DNA from: JAKEFM01 sp035695825
Lineage (GTDB): Bacteria; Planctomycetota; UBA1135; JAKEFM01
Length of the DNA stretch: 64,000 bases
Reading direction: 5' to 3'
Assembly: GCA_035695825.1 (NCBI GenBank)
Contig: DASRRH010000034.1
Span: forward strand, 1 to 64,000
A program made the position numbers and the translations under genes. Below the pieces are notes generated by a model. The model had not been told where the DNA came from. It searched no databases and worked only from the letters and a program-made list of their open reading frames with translations. Positions 26,137 through 33,897 of this stretch are shown here, one piece after another; the first letter of the stretch is position 1; the number at the start of each line of letters is the position of its first letter.

Positions 26137-26592
26137 GTGCGACACCGCAAGCGCACCTGGAAGCTCGGGCGGAACTCCGCCCACCGCAAGGCCACGCGCC
26201 GCAACCTCGTCGCCGCGCTCCTGCGCCACGAGCGGATCGTGACGACGCTCCCCAAGGCGAAGGCCTTCCGCCCGTTCGCGGAGCGGCTGATCACCCTCGC
26301 CAAGGAGAAGGACCTCCACCGCTTCCGCCGGGCGATCGCGCTCCTCGGGGACCCGGAGGCGGTGCGCAAGCTCTTCGACGTCCTCGGACCCCGCTTCAAG
26401 TCCCGCCCGGGGGGGTACACCCGGATCGTGCGGCTGCCGCAGTGGAGGCTCGGGGACAACGGGCGGCTCGCGATCTTCGAGCTCGTCGAGCGCACGCCCA
26501 AGGAGAAGCCCCTGAAGGAGGAGAAGAAGGGCGAGAAGGAGAAGGCGCCCGCGAAGAGGACCGAGAAGAAGGCGGCGGCCGCGGCGACCTAG
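26137..26592 (+). CDS. rplQ: 50S ribosomal protein bL17 with Lys/Glu-rich tail
   Basis: Large-subunit protein, 151 residues, GTG start with AGGAGGGGG upstream. RHRKRTWKLGRNSAHRKATRRNL at the N-terminus and GGYTRIVRLPQWRLGDNGRLAIFELV are the family core (about 120 residues). The last 30 residues form a charged Lys/Glu/Ala tail. Confidence 0.97.
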   Translation: MRHRKRTWKLGRNSAHRKATRRNLVAALLRHERIVTTLPKAKAFRPFAERLITLAKEKDLHRFRRAIALLGDPEAVRKLFDVLGPRFKSRPGGYTRIVRLPQWRLGDNGRLAIFELVERTPKEKPLKEEKKGEKEKAPAKRTEKKAAAAAT

Positions 26593-26595
26593 GGG

Positions 26596-26781
26596 TTGGG
26601 TCCTCCGCCGCAGGCGCCCGGTCCGATCGGGCCCGCGCACTGGACGGCGCGGAACTGGGTCGGCGTCGGCCTCTACCTCCTCCTCTTCGCGGCGGCGGTC
26701 TACGGGATCTGGCGCCTCGCGCGGCCCCCGGCGACCCCGGCGAATGGGGAGGAGGAGCCGCGCCCTCCGGGGCGCACGTGA
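26596..26781 (+). CDS. Small single-TM protein
   Basis: 61 residues, unknown. It starts at a TTG 3 bp after the rplQ stop, with no clear SD. The middle (WVGVGLYLLLFAAAVYGIWRLA, about residues 21-42) is one membrane helix followed by a basic residue, then a polar Pro/Glu-rich tail. The hydrophobic segment and tight packing suggest a real gene; the start and function are uncertain. Confidence 0.5.
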   Translation: MGPPPQAPGPIGPAHWTARNWVGVGLYLLLFAAAVYGIWRLARPPATPANGEEEPRPPGRT

Positions 26782-26791
26782 GCCCTCCGCT

Positions 26792-27883
26792 GTGAACCTG
26801 CGGATCCCGGGTCCGACCCCCTGCCCTCCCGAGGTCCGGGCGGCGGCGGGGCGGGCGATGATCGACCACCGGGGGGAGGAGTTCGTCTCCCTCCACCGGC
26901 GGCTCGTTCCGCGCCTCCAGGCCCTCTTTCGCACCCGCCACGACGTCCTCCTCCTCACCGCGTCGGGGACGGGGGCGCTCGAGGGGGCGATCGTGAACAC
27001 CCTCTCCCCGGGAGACCGCGTGCTCGCCGTCTCGGTCGGGGCCTTCGGGGACCGCTTCGCCGAGATCGCGCGGGCGCACGGCGCCGCCGTCACCGTCCTC
27101 GCCTTCGAGCCCGGCTCCCCCGCGGACCCCTCCTCCGTCGCGCGCGCGCTCGACGCCGATCCCTCGATCCGGGCCGTCCTCCTCACGCACAACGAGTCCT
27201 CGACGGGGGTGACGAACGACGTCCGCTCGATCGCGGAGGTCGTCCGTGCGCGCGGCCCCCTCCTCCTCCTCGACTCCGTGAGCGGGGTCGGCGCCCTCCC
27301 CCTCGAGACGGACGCCTGGGGGGTCGACCTCGTCGCGACCGCCTCCCAGAAGGCGTGGATGGCCCCCCCCGGTCTCGCGATGGTCGCGGTGGCCCCGAGC
27401 GCCTGGGAGGCGAACGGGAGGGCCCGGATGCCCCGCTTCTACTTCGACTTCGGCCGCGCCCGCGACTTCGCGGCGAAGGGGCAAACCCCCTGGACGCCGG
27501 CGGTCTCCGTCCTCTTCGCGCTCGAGGCCGCTCTCGACCGGATCGAGCGGGAAGGGCTCGAGGCCCTCCTCGAGCGCCACCGCCGCCTCGGTCGGCGCAC
27601 GCGGGAGGGGATGAAGGCCCTCGGCCTCCGCCTCCTCGCCGAGGGCCCCCACGCCTCCGACTCCGTGACGGCGGTCCGCGCCCCGGAGGGGATCGACGTC
27701 GCGGAATTGCGCCGCCGCCTCCGGACCGACCACGGCGTCGTCCTCGCGGGGGGGCAGGGCTCGCTCAAGGGGAAGGTCTTCCGGATCGCCCACCTCGGCT
27801 TCGTCTCGGATGCGGAGATCGACGAAGTCCTCCAGGCGCTCCGGTCCGTCCTCGAGGGGATGGGGTTCCGCCGTGCCGGCTGA
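26792..27883 (+). CDS. Class V aminotransferase, probably phosphoserine/serine-glyoxylate type
   Basis: 363 residues from the GTG at 26792 (NLRIPGPTPCPPEV, the family N-terminus). Fold-type I PLP enzyme: TASGTGALEGA binds the phosphate, DSVSGVG carries the PLP Asp near residue 161, and SQKAWMAPPGL holds the PLP Lys at 187. It resembles alanine-glyoxylate/serine-pyruvate aminotransferases that sit beside serA and act as phosphoserine aminotransferase in several bacteria. It overlaps serA by 11 bp. A serine-biosynthesis role is inferred from context; the substrate is not proven. Confidence 0.85.
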   Translation: MNLRIPGPTPCPPEVRAAAGRAMIDHRGEEFVSLHRRLVPRLQALFRTRHDVLLLTASGTGALEGAIVNTLSPGDRVLAVSVGAFGDRFAEIARAHGAAVTVLAFEPGSPADPSSVARALDADPSIRAVLLTHNESSTGVTNDVRSIAEVVRARGPLLLLDSVSGVGALPLETDAWGVDLVATASQKAWMAPPGLAMVAVAPSAWEANGRARMPRFYFDFGRARDFAAKGQTPWTPAVSVLFALEAALDRIEREGLEALLERHRRLGRRTREGMKALGLRLLAEGPHASDSVTAVRAPEGIDVAELRRRLRTDHGVVLAGGQGSLKGKVFRIAHLGFVSDAEIDEVLQALRSVLEGMGFRRAG

Positions 27884-29471
27884 CCCGACCCGCCGTCCCC
27901 GGATCCTCGTCTGCGACCCGATCGCCCCCTCCGGCGTCGCGGCCCTGGCGGCCGGTGCCGAAGTGGAGGTCCGGACCGGCCTCCCTTCCGAGAAGGTCGC
28001 TTCCCTCCTCCCCGACTTCGACGGCGTCGTCGTCCGGAGCGAGACGAAGGTCGGCGCCGGCGCCCTCGCCGGGGCGAGGCGCCTCCGCGTGATCGGGCGC
28101 GCCGGCACCGGCGTCGACAACATCGACGTGGCGGCGGCGACGGAGCGGGGGATCGTCGTCGTGAACGCGCCGGCGGCGAACTCCGTCTCCGCGGCCGAGC
28201 ACACGATCGCCCTCCTCTTCGCCCTCGCCCGCAACGTCCCGCAGGCCGACGCCTCCCTCAAGCAGGGGGTCTGGGACCGCAAGCGCTTCCTCGGCGTCGA
28301 GCTCGCCGGCAAGACCCTCGGCCTCGTCGGTCTGGGCCAGGTCGGCGCCGAGGTCGCGCGCCGGGCGCGGGGCCTCGGGATGACCCTCCTCGCGCACGAC
28401 CCCTACGTCTCCGAGGAGCGCGCGCGCACCCTCGGCGTCGAGCTCCTCCCCCTCGAGGACCTCCTCGCGCGCGCGGACTTCGTGACGCTCCACGTCCCTC
28501 TCACGGAGGGGACGCGCAACCTCCTCGACGAACGCCGCCTCGAGGGGATGAAGCGGGGCGCCCGCCTCGTCAACACCGCGCGGGGGGGGCTCGTCGACGA
28601 GGCGGCGCTCGTCCGGGCGGTGACCGAGGGGAGGCTCGCCGGGGCGGCGCTCGACGTCTTCCAGGAGGAGCCCCCCCGCGACCCGGCCTCCTTCCGGCAC
28701 GACCGCATCGTCGTCACCCCGCACCTCGGGGCCTCGACGGCCGAGGCACAGGAGCGGGTCGCGCTCGACGTCGCGCGGGAGGTCCTCGCGGTGCTCGAGG
28801 GGCGCCCCGCCCGCTACGCGGTCAATGCGCCCTTCCTTCCTCCCGAGAGCCTCGAGGTCCTCGGCCCCTACGTCGAGGTCGCGAGGAAGGTCGCCCTCGT
28901 CGCGGCGCAGCTCTGCGCGGGCCAGCTCGAGGAAGTCGCGATCCTCTACGCCGGCGACATCGCGGCGCACGAGACGAGCGTGCTCCGCGCCGGCGTGATC
29001 CGGGGCCTTCTCGAGCGCGTGACCGAGGAGCGGGTGAACGTCGTCAACGCCGACCTCGTCGCGCGCCGGCGGGGCCTGCGGATCTCAGAAGAGCGGGGCC
29101 CGGCCCCCGAGCCCTACCACAACCTCGTCTGCGTGCGCTTGCGCACCTCGGCCGGGCCCGTCTCGGTCTCGGGCACCCTCGCCCCGGAGGGGGCGCGTCT
29201 CGTCTCGGTGGGGGACTTCTCCTTCGACGTCCCGCTCGAGTCGGGCTCGCTCCTCCTCTGCGAGAACACGGACCGCCCGGGCCGGATCGGCGCGGTCGGG
29301 ACGCTCCTCGGCGGCTTCGACGTCAACGTCTCCTTCATGACCGTCGGTCGCCACGCCCCGCGGGGCCAGGCGCTCATGGTCCTCGTCCTCGACGAACCGC
29401 TCACCCCCGAGCAGCTCCGTCAGGTCCAGGCGATCCCGGGGATCAGCGCCGCGCGGCTCGTCCGCCTCTAG
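27873..29471 (+). CDS. serA: D-3-phosphoglycerate dehydrogenase
   Basis: First enzyme of the phosphorylated serine pathway, oxidising 3-phosphoglycerate with NAD. 532 residues from the GTG at 27873. Substrate domain first, NAD-binding GLGQVG at 153-158, catalytic Arg in NTARGG, and the catalytic His in PHLGASTAEAQ. Then an intervening ASB domain and a C-terminal ACT domain (LCENTDRPGRIGAVG), so this is the long, potentially serine-inhibited type. It overlaps the aminotransferase gene and is likely cotranscribed with it. Confidence 0.95.
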   Translation: MPADPTRRPRILVCDPIAPSGVAALAAGAEVEVRTGLPSEKVASLLPDFDGVVVRSETKVGAGALAGARRLRVIGRAGTGVDNIDVAAATERGIVVVNAPAANSVSAAEHTIALLFALARNVPQADASLKQGVWDRKRFLGVELAGKTLGLVGLGQVGAEVARRARGLGMTLLAHDPYVSEERARTLGVELLPLEDLLARADFVTLHVPLTEGTRNLLDERRLEGMKRGARLVNTARGGLVDEAALVRAVTEGRLAGAALDVFQEEPPRDPASFRHDRIVVTPHLGASTAEAQERVALDVAREVLAVLEGRPARYAVNAPFLPPESLEVLGPYVEVARKVALVAAQLCAGQLEEVAILYAGDIAAHETSVLRAGVIRGLLERVTEERVNVVNADLVARRRGLRISEERGPAPEPYHNLVCVRLRTSAGPVSVSGTLAPEGARLVSVGDFSFDVPLESGSLLLCENTDRPGRIGAVGTLLGGFDVNVSFMTVGRHAPRGQALMVLVLDEPLTPEQLRQVQAIPGISAARLVRL

Positions 29472-29664
29472 CTCCGCACCCTGCCGGAGTGCCGCGGAGA
29501 CGCAGGCGTCGGGAACGACGCTCGACGCCCGTGGCCCGGACAGGACCGGTTCGACGTGCTCGTGGCCCACCCGGCGATCGGAGGACGGCATCCGGGGGCA
29601 CGAGCGAGCCGCCCCCCCGGTCGCCCCGTTTGACCTCTCCCGTCGGGCGTCCGAAAATGAAAAC

Positions 29665-29946
29665 ATGAAAAAACGACTCCGAAGGCGCTCCACCCTCCGG
29701 TCGACGGTGAAGGTCGGCGCGAGCCGGCAAGTCGTGATCCCGAAGAGGATCCACGACCGGCTCGGCCTCTCCCCCGGAGACTACCTCGAGGTGGAACTCC
29801 GCGACGACAGGGTCGTCTTCACGCCGAAGGTCCTCGTCGACCGTGGGATCGCCGAGGCGCTCGCCGACCTCAAGGCCGGTCGCGTCTCCCGCCGGTTCAA
29901 GACGGCCAAGGAGCTGATCCGAGCGTTGGAGGCATCGGATCGCTGA
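29665..29946 (+). CDS. AbrB/MazE-type antitoxin
   Basis: 93 residues. The N-terminal half is a swapped-hairpin AbrB DNA-binding domain: STVKVGASRQVVIPKRIHDRLGLSPGDYLEVELRDDRVVFTP (read in parts, about residues 13-54). The C-terminal part (FKTAKELIRALE) probably binds the toxin. The local sequence is unusually A-rich around the ATG, with TTGACC (29630) and GAAAAT (29653) as a weak possible promoter. Its last base is the first base of the toxin ATG, typical of toxin-antitoxin pairs. Confidence 0.85.
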   Translation: MKKRLRRRSTLRSTVKVGASRQVVIPKRIHDRLGLSPGDYLEVELRDDRVVFTPKVLVDRGIAEALADLKAGRVSRRFKTAKELIRALEASDR

Positions 29947-30191
29947 TGGAGGCGCGGTACACGGACCGCTTCCGGCGGTCCTACCGTGCCGCACCGGAGC
30001 CCGTCCGGAAGACCTTCGAGAGAAGGCTCGGCCTCCTCCTCGGCGATCTTCGACACCCCTCGCTGCGAGCGAAGAAGTACGACGAGGCGCGGGACGTGTG
30101 GCAGGCGCGGGTCGACCGGTCCTGGCGCTTCTACTTCACGATCGAGGAGGACACCTACGTCCTGCTCGATATCACCCCGCACCCAAAGTAG
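29946..30191 (+). CDS. RelE/ParE-family toxin
   Basis: 81 residues, ATG overlapping the antitoxin stop by one base. RelE-fold features: an N-terminal helix with RRSYRAAPEPVRKTFERRL, then a strand VWQARVDRSWRFYFTIEEDTYVLLDI with the Arg/Tyr residues common in ribosome-dependent mRNA interferases. Pairing of a RelE-like toxin with an AbrB-type antitoxin is less common than with RelB/HTH antitoxins. Function as a growth inhibitor is inferred. Confidence 0.8.
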   Translation: MEARYTDRFRRSYRAAPEPVRKTFERRLGLLLGDLRHPSLRAKKYDEARDVWQARVDRSWRFYFTIEEDTYVLLDITPHPK

Positions 30192-30193
30192 GA

Positions 30194-30238
30194 GGGGTCG
30201 GGCTCGACCCCGATCGCGTGGACCCCCGGCGTCCACGC
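30194..30238. terminator. Two stem-loops between convergent genes
   Basis: GGGGTCG (30194-30200), 4-nt loop, CGACCCC (30205-30211); then GCGTGGAC (30216-30223), 7-nt loop, GTCCACGC (30231-30238). Both stems are perfect. They lie just after the toxin stop and before the convergent DUF1015 gene, so a bidirectional terminator is likely. Confidence 0.6.
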
Positions 30239-30375
30239 TCCCCCTGCAGCACGGTCTCCTTGGACAGCCGACGGGGGCAGGGTGCCCCGAGCAAGGAGGT
30301 CGGCCTGGATCGGGGGGCAGGTCCGGAGGTCACCGCGCGGGAGGAGTTGGCCGCGCGGCTGGAGTTTTGGCCCCC

Positions 30376-31659
30376 TCACGAGGCGAGCGGGTGGAGGACG
30401 AGCCCCGTCGGAAGCTTCGGGAAGAAGGCCGTCGACTTCGGGGGCATCTTCCTCCCGGCTTCGGCGGCGTCGATGACCGCGCGGGCGGGCGTGGGATGGA
30501 GGAGGAAGGAGAGCGGCGCACGCAGCGCCTCTTCCGCGTCCATCGTGAAGTCGATCGCCTCCCGGCGGGCGACCTCCTCGGCCGTGATGCCGAAGAAGGG
30601 CGCGAGCAGATCCTCGTGGAGGCGGTCGACGTCGAGCCGCGGCGCGGGGTCCGTCGAGACGAGGGCGCGGAAGACGCGGCCGTCGTGGAATCCGATCGCG
30701 GTTCGGCCCCTCCCTTCCTCCGCGAGCCAGCGGAGGAGCTCCGCCGCCGGAGCCCGGGGCCGCTCCCCGGCGACGTGCCACCGCGGAGCGAGCCGCGCGA
30801 GGAAGTCCGGCGGCGGCGGCCGCTTGACGATCCGGTGGAACGGGAGAACGAGGAGTCCAGGGTCCTCCGTCGCGGTGAGGCCCATCATCACGAAGTTCCC
30901 CGGTTCCTCCCCCGACCAGCCGGAGGCGGCCGCCTTCCGCTCCGCGCAGAACGCGAGCGCCGTCTCGTAGCGGTGGTGGCCGTCGGCGATGGTGAGGGTC
31001 TTCGGGCGAAAGTGCTCGGCGAGCGAGGCGTGCGCCTCCGCGCCGTCGATCGGTCGCAGGCGGTGGCGCTGGCCCGCGGCGTCGTCGGCCGCGACCAGGG
31101 GAGGGCCCGCGAAGGCGTCGAGGAGACAGGAGACGGCGCCGTCCTCGTCGGCGTAGAGGCCGAAGATCGGGCTCGCCTGGACCTCGAGCGCGCGGAGAAG
31201 CCGGAGCCGGTCCTCCTTCGGCGCGGCGAGCGTCCCCTCGTGCGGGCGAACCCCTCCCTTCTCGGCGGGGGAGAGACGGATCCGGCTGACGAGGGAACGC
31301 CGGAGATGGCGCGCTCCGCCATGCTCGAACTCCTGCTCGTGCAGGAAGAGGCGTTCGCTCGCGTCGCGGACGAGGATCCCGTCCCGCAGCCACGCGCGGA
31401 GCGTCTCCGCCGCGCGGGTGTAGGCGTTCCGCGCTCCGTCGTCCCCCGGCTCCGCGCGCGGCTTCTCGAGCCGCACGACGTTCCAGGGGCTGCGCGCCTC
31501 GAGCGCCTCCCGCTCCTTCGGCGAGATCGTGTCGAACGGGGGCGCGAGGACGGCGCCCGCGTCGCCGACGCGCCGGAGGTCGTAGCGCAGGCCGCGGAGG
31601 GGTCGGAGTTCGACCACGGGGAGAGGGAAGGATGGTAGGGCGCGCCGCGCCGGCCCCAC
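30376..31659 (-). CDS. DUF1015 family protein
   Basis: 427 residues. DUF1015 motifs are clear: APPFDTISPKE near the N-terminus, RPHEGTLAAPKEDRLRLL, SPIFGLYAD, IADGHHRYETAL in the middle, and NFVMMGLTATEDPGLLVLPFHR. The biochemical role of the family is not established; these genes often lie with serA and a class V aminotransferase, as here, with only a toxin-antitoxin pair between. The start is unsure: GTG at 31659 is used, but GTG at 31617 fits the usual family N-terminus better. Neither has a good SD. Confidence 0.85.
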   Translation of the reverse strand: MGPARRALPSFPLPVVELRPLRGLRYDLRRVGDAGAVLAPPFDTISPKEREALEARSPWNVVRLEKPRAEPGDDGARNAYTRAAETLRAWLRDGILVRDASERLFLHEQEFEHGGARHLRRSLVSRIRLSPAEKGGVRPHEGTLAAPKEDRLRLLRALEVQASPIFGLYADEDGAVSCLLDAFAGPPLVAADDAAGQRHRLRPIDGAEAHASLAEHFRPKTLTIADGHHRYETALAFCAERKAAASGWSGEEPGNFVMMGLTATEDPGLLVLPFHRIVKRPPPPDFLARLAPRWHVAGERPRAPAAELLRWLAEEGRGRTAIGFHDGRVFRALVSTDPAPRLDVDRLHEDLLAPFFGITAEEVARREAIDFTMDAEEALRAPLSFLLHPTPARAVIDAAEAGRKMPPKSTAFFPKLPTGLVLHPLAS

Positions 31660-31727
31660 AAGCGCGGATCCCGGCGGAAACCTCCGGCGAGTCGGCGCCT
31701 ATTCCTCAGGCCAGGAGAAAAGCCGCG

Positions 31728-32267
31728 ATGAAGGTCGGGACCACGCTCCGGATCGCAGCGTGCGGGATCGCCGGGCTCGGCGCCTGCGCCACCCCGTCGC
31801 AGACCGGCTCGAGCCGGGAGACCGTGCGGGCTCTGCGCTACCGCGTGGAGGTCTTCGAGGGGACGCTCGCGTTCAATCACCATGCGGAAGAGTGGATCGA
31901 GGAGCTCTACTTCCCGGAGCAGGGGATCGCCTGCAACGTCGTCAAGGAGTGGGGCGTCCCCCCGGAGGCGGAGAGGGAGCACTTGGCCGGCTGGAGGCCA
32001 CCCCCCGGGCTCCCGCACTTCCGACCGAGGATGAACGCGTTTTTCGGGTCGATGGAGGAGAGGCGGCAGCCCTCCCGTCCGGGAAGAGAACCGGAAGCGG
32101 CCGAACCTCCCGTGGATGTGCTGGTGCCGGAGGACCTTGCTCGCGCGATCTTCCGGCTCGCCGAGGCGTCCAGGAGGGACCGCGAATCCCAGTTGGAGCT
32201 CGGGCTCCGGGTCGCGAAGGGAGGGTGGCTCACCTTCCCCGAGCTCGGACCCGGGCGCACGCGCTGA
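31728..32267 (+). CDS. Small lipoprotein, unknown function
   Basis: 179 residues from the ATG at 31728, with AGGAG 10 nt upstream. Basic-hydrophobic signal ending in the lipobox LGAC (Cys about residue 18), so probably lipid-anchored. The mature part has no domain I recognise; it contains VEVFEGTLAFNHHAEEW and a Pro-rich middle. It is divergent from the DUF1015 gene and convergent with the C25-like gene. Confidence 0.65.
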   Translation: MKVGTTLRIAACGIAGLGACATPSQTGSSRETVRALRYRVEVFEGTLAFNHHAEEWIEELYFPEQGIACNVVKEWGVPPEAEREHLAGWRPPPGLPHFRPRMNAFFGSMEERRQPSRPGREPEAAEPPVDVLVPEDLARAIFRLAEASRRDRESQLELGLRVAKGGWLTFPELGPGRTR

Positions 32268-32307
32268 CCGGGGCGCGGCGCAGCCCCGCCCGGGAGTCTC
32301 CCCGCCT

Positions 32308-33819
32308 TCATCTCCTCTGCGGATCGTCCCGCTCGAGGACGAACCGCGCCCGGAACCTCCTCCCGTCCGCCAGCGCGCGGTTCGGCCCGTCCCCCGGGAG
32401 GACCGCGAGGAGGTGGAGAAGCGTGCGGCCGAGGCGGCGCTCGATCCCCGCGGTCGGGAAGGCGACCGGACCCGGGCGGCCGTCCCTCTCGAAGGCGACC
32501 TCGCGGAGGTCCCCGAGGCCCTGGGCGAGGTCGTCGTCGAGCTCGACGGTGACGCGGACCTGGTGGGTCCAGGATCCCTCGGCGTGGTAGACGTTCACGC
32601 TCGACCAGAAGGAGCCGACCTTGTCGTCCGCCTCGGCGATCACGGCGAGGAAGCCTTTCCCCGTCTCGATCCGGGTCTTCCAGGGGGGCTCCGTCGCCTT
32701 GTCGAAGGGCCGGAGGGTCGGGTCGCCGAGGAGGACGCGACAGGCTCCGCCCGTGAGCATCGTGTCGAGGAGGTTCTCCTGCGGGGCGGGCCTCCCCTCC
32801 TCGTAGCGCAGGAGAGAGAAGGGCTCGCGGCGATAGCCGAGGACGACGTCGGCGTAGGTCGCGCGGATCGCCGCGCCGAGGGGGCCGCCGCAGGCGAGGA
32901 GCGCCTCGAGCTCCCGGCGGCTCGTCTCGCCCCGGTCCGGGTCGAGCCCCGCGAAGACGGCGGTCGCCCCGCGCGCGATCAGCGCGAGGGAGAAGGAATC
33001 GAGAGGGTCGACGGTCCGAATCCGGACGCGCCCGCCCGAGGGATCGAACCACCGGTGCGTGACCCCGCAGTAGCAGGGTCCCGCGAAGACGGTCGCGGGG
33101 AAGAGGTCGAGCCTCGAGTCCCGGAGATCCCTCGCGCGCGGGCCGCCGGAGATCCCCTCGGGGCTCCCGTGGCCGAAAGCCTGGAGGACGGCGCACCCCG
33201 CGAAGCGGGAAGCCTCCTTCTCGAGGAGCCAGCGCGCGGAGCGGTGGGTGAGGCGGGCGCGGTCGAACCCCTTGGCGAAGGGGTCGCGGGCGAAGCCGCT
33301 GAAGGCGTTCGCCTCGCCGGGTCCGAATTCGAGGACGCGCCGGGGACCCCCCCTCGCCCCGGCGCGGAGCAGGTTCTCGACGAAGGCGCCCCCCTCTTCG
33401 GGGCTCGCCGCCGTCAGGTAGCCGAGGTCGAAGTCGACGAAGGGGTCCGCGTCGAGGCGGGAGGCGCGCTCGAGGAAGTCGAAGTGGCGATTCGCGTCGA
33501 GGTCCTTGGGGTCGGTGAAGACCACGACGGACTCGGGGCCGAGCTCCTCGAGGGCCGCGAACGCCGCTCCGAGCCGGTCCCAGGAGAAGCGCACGACCGC
33601 GCGCGGAGCGCGCTCCCGGGCGAGGAGGTCGACGGCGGCGCTCCAAGACCCTCCCTCCGGCAGGGAGACGAGGAAGACGGTGCGCCCCGCGTTCGCCGAC
33701 GGCGGAGACCCTTCGGACCCGAGCGCCTGGAGGCCGAGCGTCCGCGGCGCCTGGGGGTCGCGCCAGGCGGGGTCGCCCGGGAACGCGCCGAGAAGGAGGA
33801 GCGAGGGGAGCGCGCGCAT
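32308..33819 (-). CDS. C25 (gingipain)-like secreted cysteine protease
   Basis: 503 residues, ATG with GAGAGG upstream and a short hydrophobic N-terminus. The clan CD signature is visible: AFGHGS with the candidate His217, then after a strand the block FAGPCYCG with Cys249/Cys251, and further on RGATAVFAGLDP and LLGDPTLRP (about 363-371), which resembles the GDPS/T-L motif of C25 peptidases. The C-terminal 120 residues look like a beta-rich accessory domain. Substrate unknown. It lies 78 bp after a PATAN-TPR gene with a hairpin between. Assignment rests on motif spacing, so moderate confidence. Confidence 0.55.
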   Translation of the reverse strand: MRALPSLLLLGAFPGDPAWRDPQAPRTLGLQALGSEGSPPSANAGRTVFLVSLPEGGSWSAAVDLLARERAPRAVVRFSWDRLGAAFAALEELGPESVVVFTDPKDLDANRHFDFLERASRLDADPFVDFDLGYLTAASPEEGGAFVENLLRAGARGGPRRVLEFGPGEANAFSGFARDPFAKGFDRARLTHRSARWLLEKEASRFAGCAVLQAFGHGSPEGISGGPRARDLRDSRLDLFPATVFAGPCYCGVTHRWFDPSGGRVRIRTVDPLDSFSLALIARGATAVFAGLDPDRGETSRRELEALLACGGPLGAAIRATYADVVLGYRREPFSLLRYEEGRPAPQENLLDTMLTGGACRVLLGDPTLRPFDKATEPPWKTRIETGKGFLAVIAEADDKVGSFWSSVNVYHAEGSWTHQVRVTVELDDDLAQGLGDLREVAFERDGRPGPVAFPTAGIERRLGRTLLHLLAVLPGDGPNRALADGRRFRARFVLERDDPQRR

Positions 33820-33867
33820 GGCGACCTCTCGGGGATCCAGACGAGGGCCCCGTTGGACGGGGGAGGA

Positions 33868-33888
33868 GGGGCCGCTCTTCCCGGCCCC
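33868..33888 (-). terminator. Hairpin after the PATAN-TPR gene
   Basis: GGGGCCG (33868-33874), 7-nt loop, CGGCCCC (33882-33888), a perfect 7-bp stem about 10 nt downstream of the minus-strand stop at 33898. No U tract; terminator by position. Confidence 0.45.
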
Positions 33889-33897
33889 CGGAAGCCG

